This document shows positions 61,201 to 64,000 of a DNA stretch of 64,000 nucleotides, piece after piece. This stretch comes from Acanthaster planci (lineage: Eukaryota > Echinodermata > Asteroidea > Valvatida > Acanthasteridae). The notes under the pieces were generated by a model. The model saw only the letters and a list, made by a program, of their open reading frames with translations. It did not search any database and was not told the origin of the DNA. The position numbers were made by a program, and so were the translations under genes. Position 1 is the stretch's first letter. Each line of letters opens with the position of its first letter. The stretch spans positions 626,235 through 690,234 of the forward strand of contig NW_019091357.1 of NCBI RefSeq assembly GCF_001949145.1. The letters run 5' to 3'.

Positions 61201-63743
61201 TGGATTAAGTGCTTACAGTTAGCTTGTTCCACCCCTAGAGATGGAAGAAATGGCGTATCGGTGAGATTGAGAAGGATCTCAGGTATTGTCACCCACAGTG
61301 GCCTCAAGAACAGCAGTACCTTCGTCAGGAGATTGAAGAGATCAATGATCAAGGAGCTGCCTACTTCAGTGAATTCTGGTAGGTTGTTGGTCCAATGCCA
61401 ACCCATCTCCCATAATGTTTACCTTCTCCCAACTAGAACCACCCCTGAAGGCCTAACCGGCAGATCCCTGTCAAAAGTATAAAGAGATCAGTGATCAGTG
61501 AGCTGCAAGAGTGAATTCTGATTGGTTGCTGGTTCAACGCCAACCTTGCTCTTCCCATAATCCTTACTGCAACCCTTACCTTGACCCTCCAACTACAATC
61601 AACTTTAAAAGTCCCAGAGAGGAGGACCTCCAGCCAATGACTCAACAAATCAAAGATTCATCAAAAGTTCTGGGGGGTTGCTGGTTCAGCTCCAACCCAG
61701 CGTCTGGACTTCCACTTTCAAACTAAATCCCCTACCCCAGGATGAGCCTTCAATGCAACTCTGTAACTTGGACCTAGATCCTTTTCAACTTCATTGGTAC
61801 CTTGGACTTAAATTATCTGCCAGGCCCATGATCACGGCAACAGCTCCAAGAGTTTAAAGGAATTTATGATCAAGAGAGAGAGGCTCACATATTCCCAACT
61901 TCAAAGCAGTCTAAGACACTTATGTCAGTATTTTCATACTTTCATATTAGATTTTTAAAAATGTTTCATGACCTCAAAATCGTAGGCCAGTCATTGGATT
62001 GAGAAAATTGCAAGGTGGATGGCTATTGGGTGGGTTGGATGCAATGAGGGAGTGTGCAGACTCATTTGTGCCATCTGATTGGTCCATTTTGTTTCCTTCC
62101 CATAGGAACTACTTTGATTGGATCGTTTACTTCCTACTTCTTGTCATTACTGGTTTATACATAGCCAGTCACATCATCACTAGTGATGAACATCACATAA
62201 GTCTCATTGCTTTCATGCGTCGCTTCATGGCTGTGTCCATTATTCCAATCTGGTTACGCTTTATGAAGTCAGCCAGGGCATTCAAACAAATTGGTAAGAT
62301 TTCTTTTGTAGAAGTGTGTTTTTTTCATTGACCCTTGAAAATGCTTCCTCTCAGTTCACAAGGTGCTGGCACTGATAGTAATGTTTTGAATTTTTAAAGT
62401 TTGACCTAAGGTACTTATATTTTGCACTGGTAACGTTTCCCTTATCAATAAATGGTGCAGAATTGTGTGGGAGACAGGTCTAATTACTTCCAGCTAGGTG
62501 CGCCCCACGTTATGACTTTGAACTCAGTCCGCAGTATCTCCTTATCACTGACAGATTTTTAATGTACCATAGGCAGGTTCAAATCCCGCCCCAATCAATT
62601 TCTTTGTTCATCTTTATAATTATTTGTAAGCGCCTAATCAGTTTCCCTACATGGTTTGTGTCATGATTTTAATGTGTTTTTTTTTTCAAGGACCATTTAT
62701 TGTAATGTTGGGACACATCATCAGCGACATCCTCAAGTTTGGCTTTCTGTATTTAGAGTTTTTCATACCATACGGTGAGTACACACACCAGTCACCCATC
62801 TACCTGTTTGTCACGTACCATTCTGAACAGTAACAACCATTGGTGGTTGGTAAGGATTGTGAATTCATGCCGAGTTATCAATCTTGGCTCTCCACAGCCT
62901 TTGCCTTCTGGATGATATTTGGAGGCAGATCAGAGTTGCCTTCCATGCGGACAGTTGATAGTTTACTCTTCACTCTCTTTAGACTGACCTTGGTAGATGA
63001 CTATGATTATGATGTAAGTATGAGAAGAACAGAAGGTGGATTGGTAAGAAGTTGGACTTTTGGACACTGATTCAAATAGTCCAAAGTAGTGTCCAGTTTG
63101 TGCAGTTTTTCTTTAAAGCATTTATGTTGGTTCAAAGTTTGCTAATTTCTTGTCCTAAACCATGATGTGCCGATTAACCAGGTGAAACAATTCATTACTC
63201 TCCTAAGGCCTTACATAGCTGATAAATTGTTTACTTGAATGGAATTGTTTTTAATTCCCAGAAGTAAATGGGTCTGTTTTTATTTCAGAAAATGCACGAG
63301 ATTGACGCCGTCATGGCTTACATTCTTGTGGCTACATTCCTGTTTCTGTCTGCCTTGCTCTGCGTAAATCTCTTCATCGCTTTGCTGTCAGACACTTTCC
63401 AAAGGTTGGTGGAGATTTGAAACACCAAGATACCTGTTTAAAGCAGATAGGGGTTGCCAAGGTAGCATGTTCCCACTCACAGGCTGCAGATATCTTCTTA
63501 CAAGCCTCCTTGATCTTCTTGACTCATTTTCCCAACCCCAGAGTGTACGACAACGCCAAGTCCAACGCCAACATGCAGCAAGCCTCCATCATCCTGGGCA
63601 TCGAGGAAAGTCTCTCTCAGAAGAAGCTACGAAAGTATCGGCGTTTCATCCACGAACAAGCATGTCCAGAGAACTTGTATTACGATGATGACCAGACAGT
63701 GAGTGGAGATGCTGACCTCAAGAAAGTCACCTTCCAGATCAAG
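55059..63743 (+). CDS. Ankyrin-repeat TRP-superfamily cation channel, N-terminal 736 codons (16 exons, 3' end off window)
   Basis: Exons: 55059-55247, 55450-55561, 57818-58038, 58603-58753, 58954-59115, 59278-59387, 59652-59771, 60139-60230, 60341-60467, 60943-61020, 61239-61378, 62106-62293, 62691-62774, 62898-63013, 63289-63404 and 63542-63743. All have GT-AG borders and the phases join into 736 codons with no stop. The product has a Lys/Arg-rich N-terminus (14-21), about five ankyrin repeats (147-312), a pre-S1 linker with HPVVQRLMEIKWKKFG, S1 (388-409), S2 (421-443), a long charged linker (444-503), S3 (504-523), S4 (532-555), S5 (565-589), a pore helix (611-623) followed by DDYDYD, S6 (638-664) ending NLFIALLSDTFQR, and a cytoplasmic tail. 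It is predicted to be a tetrameric plasma-membrane cation channel, perhaps sensory. The ankyrin plus six-helix plan fits TRPA, TRPN or TRPV-like groups; the pore does not settle which. Confidence 0.95.
55450..55561 (+). CDS. Channel exon 2: pre-ankyrin helix
   Basis: Residues 64-100 and the first base of codon 101. ACAG acceptor at 55446-55449, GTAAGA donor at 55562. Encodes an amphipathic stretch (TAADAFNILNNVQKGAERF) followed by CRRRMIRGEQ. Phase 0 in and phase 1 out match exons 1 and 3. Confidence 0.82.
56699..56861. mobile_element. MITE-like element with inverted ends
   Basis: 163 bp with 21-base terminal inverted repeats differing at one position (left begins TGAGCCAGTTCAGTATT at 56699, complement at 56841-56861). 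TTAA occurs just outside both ends (56692-56695 and 56862-56865), though offset by three bases on the left, so a piggyBac-like TTAA target is only a possibility. Confidence 0.65.
57554..57693. repeat. 28-bp tandem array, five units
   Basis: Five consecutive 28-mers with no length change, each containing ACACCCC(A/T)AACTCAAGCC. Units 1 and 2 are identical, as are units 3 and 4 apart from the last unit boundary; changes are single bases. The array ends 124 bases before the exon 3 acceptor. Confidence 0.95.
57818..58038 (+). CDS. Channel exon 3: start of ankyrin region
   Basis: Residues 101-174, entering in phase 1 (codon 101 is A plus AA, Lys) and leaving in phase 0 at GTAACA. Contains VEYLLENGADIRCTDKHGQT and VLHE, the second half of one ankyrin repeat and the start of the next. 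This exon follows the longest intron of the visible gene (2.26 kb), which carries a MITE-like element and a 28-bp tandem array. Confidence 0.93.
58039..58602 (+). other. Channel intron 3
   Basis: A 564-bp intron, GTAACA to TTCTTAG. No repeat or exon recognised. Confidence 0.9.
58603..58753 (+). CDS. Channel exon 4: ankyrin repeats
   Basis: Residues 175-224 plus one base. TTCTTAG acceptor, GTAGGA donor. Encodes AVRAWETDVASFLLEKGAD, which completes a repeat, and DRYGRAPLHIAAAVNYPEMI, the classic ankyrin G-x-x-PLH-x-A core of the next. Confidence 0.95.
58954..59115 (+). CDS. Channel exon 5: ankyrin repeats
   Basis: Residues 225-278 plus one base. GTCACAG acceptor, GTAAGA donor. Contains two repeat cores, NHTPLHFAARNDACAALKAL and YKGRTPLQVAAEL. 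Phase 1 at both ends, so this exon could be skipped or duplicated without shifting the frame. Confidence 0.95.
59278..59387 (+). CDS. Channel exon 6: last ankyrin repeats
   Basis: Residues 279-315. TCTCAG acceptor, GTAAGT donor. Encodes RSETAKLLLEMGADASD and the final degenerate repeat DNAGQTALVQLICKMPAV. Leaves in phase 0. Confidence 0.94.
59652..59771 (+). CDS. Channel exon 7: post-ankyrin linker
   Basis: This exon has 40 codons (316-355), phase 0 at both ends, ATTTAG acceptor and GTAAGC donor. Encodes KEALDQFHRCDRANRKQYYD and a lysine-rich end. Cytoplasmic linker between the ankyrin domain and the pre-S1 helix. Confidence 0.93.
59806..59880 (+). mobile_element. Possible SINE remnant in channel intron 7
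   Basis: A perfect pol III B box GGTTCGAATCC at 59858-59868 followed by CGCCC, as in a tRNA T-arm region. No convincing A box and no cloverleaf, so a decayed tRNA-derived SINE fits better than a tRNA gene. Confidence 0.4.
60015..60092 (+). repeat. Partial tandem copy of exon 8 (acceptor plus coding start)
   Basis: Nearly identical to 60104-60188, apart from a nine-base insertion (ACCCTTTGA-type) in the second copy and a point change at the end. It contains the same GACACAG acceptor and the same first 17 codons (LQVIVQFHQLELILHPV). It lacks the rest of exon 8 and its donor; reading on reaches a TGA within about 28 codons. Confidence 0.93.
60139..60230 (+). CDS. Channel exon 8: pre-S1 linker (start duplicated just upstream)
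   Basis: Residues 356-385 plus two bases. Acceptor GACACAG at 60132-60138; a second AG six bases later (CTGCAG) would remove two residues in frame. Encodes LQVIVQFHQLELILHPVVQR and LMEIKWKKFG, which resembles the pre-S1 HPL...KWxxFG motif of ankyrin TRP channels. The acceptor and the first 17 or so codons also occur as a near-identical copy at 60015-60092; use of that copy as an acceptor runs into a stop, so 60139 is the functional start. Confidence 0.9.
60341..60467 (+). CDS. Channel exon 9: S1 and start of S2
   Basis: Residues 386-428. Acceptor GTCAACACAG, donor GTAGGT. Encodes GAILQVLVNLAFILLWSVIA (S1) and, after a polar loop (RPSERMTLPND), the first part of S2 (IWRIAIW). Phase 2 in, phase 0 out. 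Confidence 0.93.
60556..60735. mobile_element. Palindromic MITE, copy 2, in channel intron 9
   Basis: About 180 bp, the same family as 7422-7597. Ends AATATGGCGATTCACAA and TGTGAATCGCCCGTGTT; the arms carry TCCAAGAGTTTGCAACGC and its complement. The GC-rich middle differs from copy 1. Confidence 0.8.
60943..61020 (+). CDS. Channel exon 10: rest of S2
   Basis: This exon has 26 codons (429-454), phase 0 at both ends. The acceptor follows a run of Ts and Gs (GGGGACAG), a poor polypyrimidine tract. Encodes ALALLITCYMIGQEL and the basic end KKKFK. The preceding intron holds a 180-bp palindromic MITE. As a phase 0-0 exon it could be skipped in frame, but this would destroy S2. Confidence 0.9.
61151..61210. 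repeat. 21-bp tandem array before exon 11
   Basis: Three units of CAGGGTGTNNGATTAAGA plus two or three variable bases. It ends about 28 bases before the exon 11 acceptor, in the region where a branch point is expected. Confidence 0.8.
61239..61378 (+). CDS. Channel exon 11: long S2-S3 linker
   Basis: Residues 455-500 plus two bases. CCCCTAG acceptor, GTAGGT donor. The frame is fixed because a shift by two bases hits a stop within eight codons. Encodes a charged region: RWKKWRIGEIEKDLRYCHPQ then QQYLRQEIEEINDQGAAYFS. The middle is probably helical. A 60-residue S2-S3 linker is long for a TRP channel. Confidence 0.92.
61481..61700 (+). repeat. Decayed copies of the exon 11 tail in intron 11
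   Basis: 61481-61570 aligns with the end of exon 11 and start of intron 11 (61336-61423). Shared blocks are AAGAGATCAxTGATCA, GAGCTGC, AGTGAATTCTG, GGTTGxTGGT, GCCAAC and TCCCATAAT. The donor GTAGGT reads ATTGGT in the copy, so it is dead as a splice site. A weaker third copy (GGGGTTGCTGGTTCAGCTCC) lies at 61651-61700. Confidence 0.8.
62106..62293 (+). CDS. Channel exon 12: S3 and S4
   Basis: Residues 501-563 plus one base. CCCATAG acceptor, GTAAGA donor. Encodes NYFDWIVYFLLLVITGLYIA (S3) and SLIAFMRRFMAVSIIPIWLR (S4), then FMKSARAFKQI, the short S4-S5 linker. S4 has few, irregular basic residues, which argues against strong voltage sensing. Confidence 0.95.
62515..62600 (+). mobile_element. 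Possible SINE remnant in channel intron 12
   Basis: Perfect B box GGTTCAAATCC at 62576-62586 followed by CGCCCC. No A box recognised; short and tentative. Confidence 0.35.
62691..62774 (+). CDS. Channel exon 13: S5
   Basis: Residues 564-591 plus one base. TTTTTTCAAG acceptor, GTGAGT donor. Encodes PFIVMLGHIISDILKFGFLY, with the GPF-x-VM-x-G start typical of TRP S5 helices. Confidence 0.95.
62898..63013 (+). CDS. Channel exon 14: pore region
   Basis: Residues 592-630. CCACAG acceptor, GTAAGT donor. Encodes a turret (FWMIFGGRSELPSMRT), the pore helix VDSLLFTLFRLTL and the acidic filter region VDDYDYD. Five acidic residues at 625-630 suggest a divalent-permeable pore (inference). Confidence 0.93.
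63289..63404 (+). CDS. Channel exon 15: S6
   Basis: Residues 631-668 plus two bases. TATTTCAG acceptor, GTTGGT donor. Encodes MAYILVATFLFLSALLCVNL and FIALLSDTFQ, the S6 gate helix and its cytoplasmic end. Confidence 0.95.
63542..63743 (+). CDS. Channel exon 16: proximal C-terminal tail
   Basis: Residues 669-736. CAACCCCAG acceptor, GTAGGC donor in phase 0. Encodes VYDNAKSNANMQQASIILGI then a basic helix (QKKLRKYRRFIHEQ) and an acidic patch (YYDDDQ). It occupies the TRP-helix position but has no evident EWKFAR-type TRP box. The gene continues beyond the right edge. Confidence 0.92.
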
Positions 63744-64000
63744 GTAGGCAACTGGAACTTGATGCTTCATACAACATTTGGATGTGAGAACTTTTGCTTT
63801 CTCCTTATATGATGATCCTTTGAGTAAGATTTTAAACTCAAATTAAGCTCAGGCATGCAATAGATGCAGATTTGCTTAGATGAACATGCTTTCCATGTTT
63901 TTCTTCAAGCATTGCTTTGATACCTTAAAAGCTGATTGCCTACTGTTACCTATTGACCTATCATCTGTCCCTGCATGAAAACTCCATCTGCAGAATTAAT

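Noticed and set aside
61433-61648. A minus-strand open frame similar to one at 61122-61406
   Set aside because: The similarity comes from the duplicated exon 11 tail read on the antisense strand.

Overview
This is a eukaryotic genomic window, about 41-43% GC by eye. It contains parts of two spliced, divergently transcribed genes in a large amount of non-coding DNA. There are no bacterial-style operons, rRNA genes or CRISPR arrays. The gene structure (short coding exons, introns of 0.1 to more than 11 kb, GT-AG borders), the animal gene families, the non-autonomous DNA transposons and tRNA-derived SINE remnants, and the excess of the palindrome TAGGCCTA point to an invertebrate animal. A marine deuterostome such as an echinoderm is my best guess; the species cannot be read from the sequence.

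Left and centre (1-45,130), minus strand: the 5' half of a nol4 (nucleolar protein 4 / NOL4L family) gene. Coding exon 1 is at 44,861-45,130, exon 2 at 32,942-33,082 and exon 3 at 30,545-30,823. All three are in phase 0 and join into 230 codons. The rest of the protein, including the conserved C-terminal region of the family, is not visible, so positions 1-30,544 are most simply read as part of a very long intron 3. These introns hold a foldback element with a hammerhead-like core, a small palindromic MITE, an hAT-type MITE with an intact 8-bp target duplication, a SINE remnant, a probable LINE-type 3' tail, and several clusters of POU/SOX/homeodomain/bHLH sites that could be enhancers. One of these contains a near-consensus SOX-OCT composite site at 20,039.

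Middle (45,131-55,039): about 9.9 kb of intergenic DNA between the two divergent genes, with no coding sequence I can support. It should hold both promoters. It also holds a decayed second copy of the hAT MITE and several simple repeats.

Right (55,059-63,743 and beyond the right edge), plus strand: 16 exons with consistent phases, 736 codons in all, encode an ankyrin-repeat six-transmembrane cation channel of the TRP superfamily. The order is a basic N-terminus, about five ankyrin repeats, S1-S6 with an unusually long S2-S3 linker, an acidic pore loop, and the start of the C-terminal cytoplasmic tail. Its introns are rich in local rearrangements: a tandem copy of the exon 8 acceptor and coding start, decayed copies of the exon 11 tail, a perfect-period 28-bp tandem array, a 21-bp tandem array and two different MITEs. 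I found no evidence of a wholly new system. The most interesting points are the subfamily position of the channel, the partial-exon duplications within it, and the hammerhead-like foldback near the left edge.
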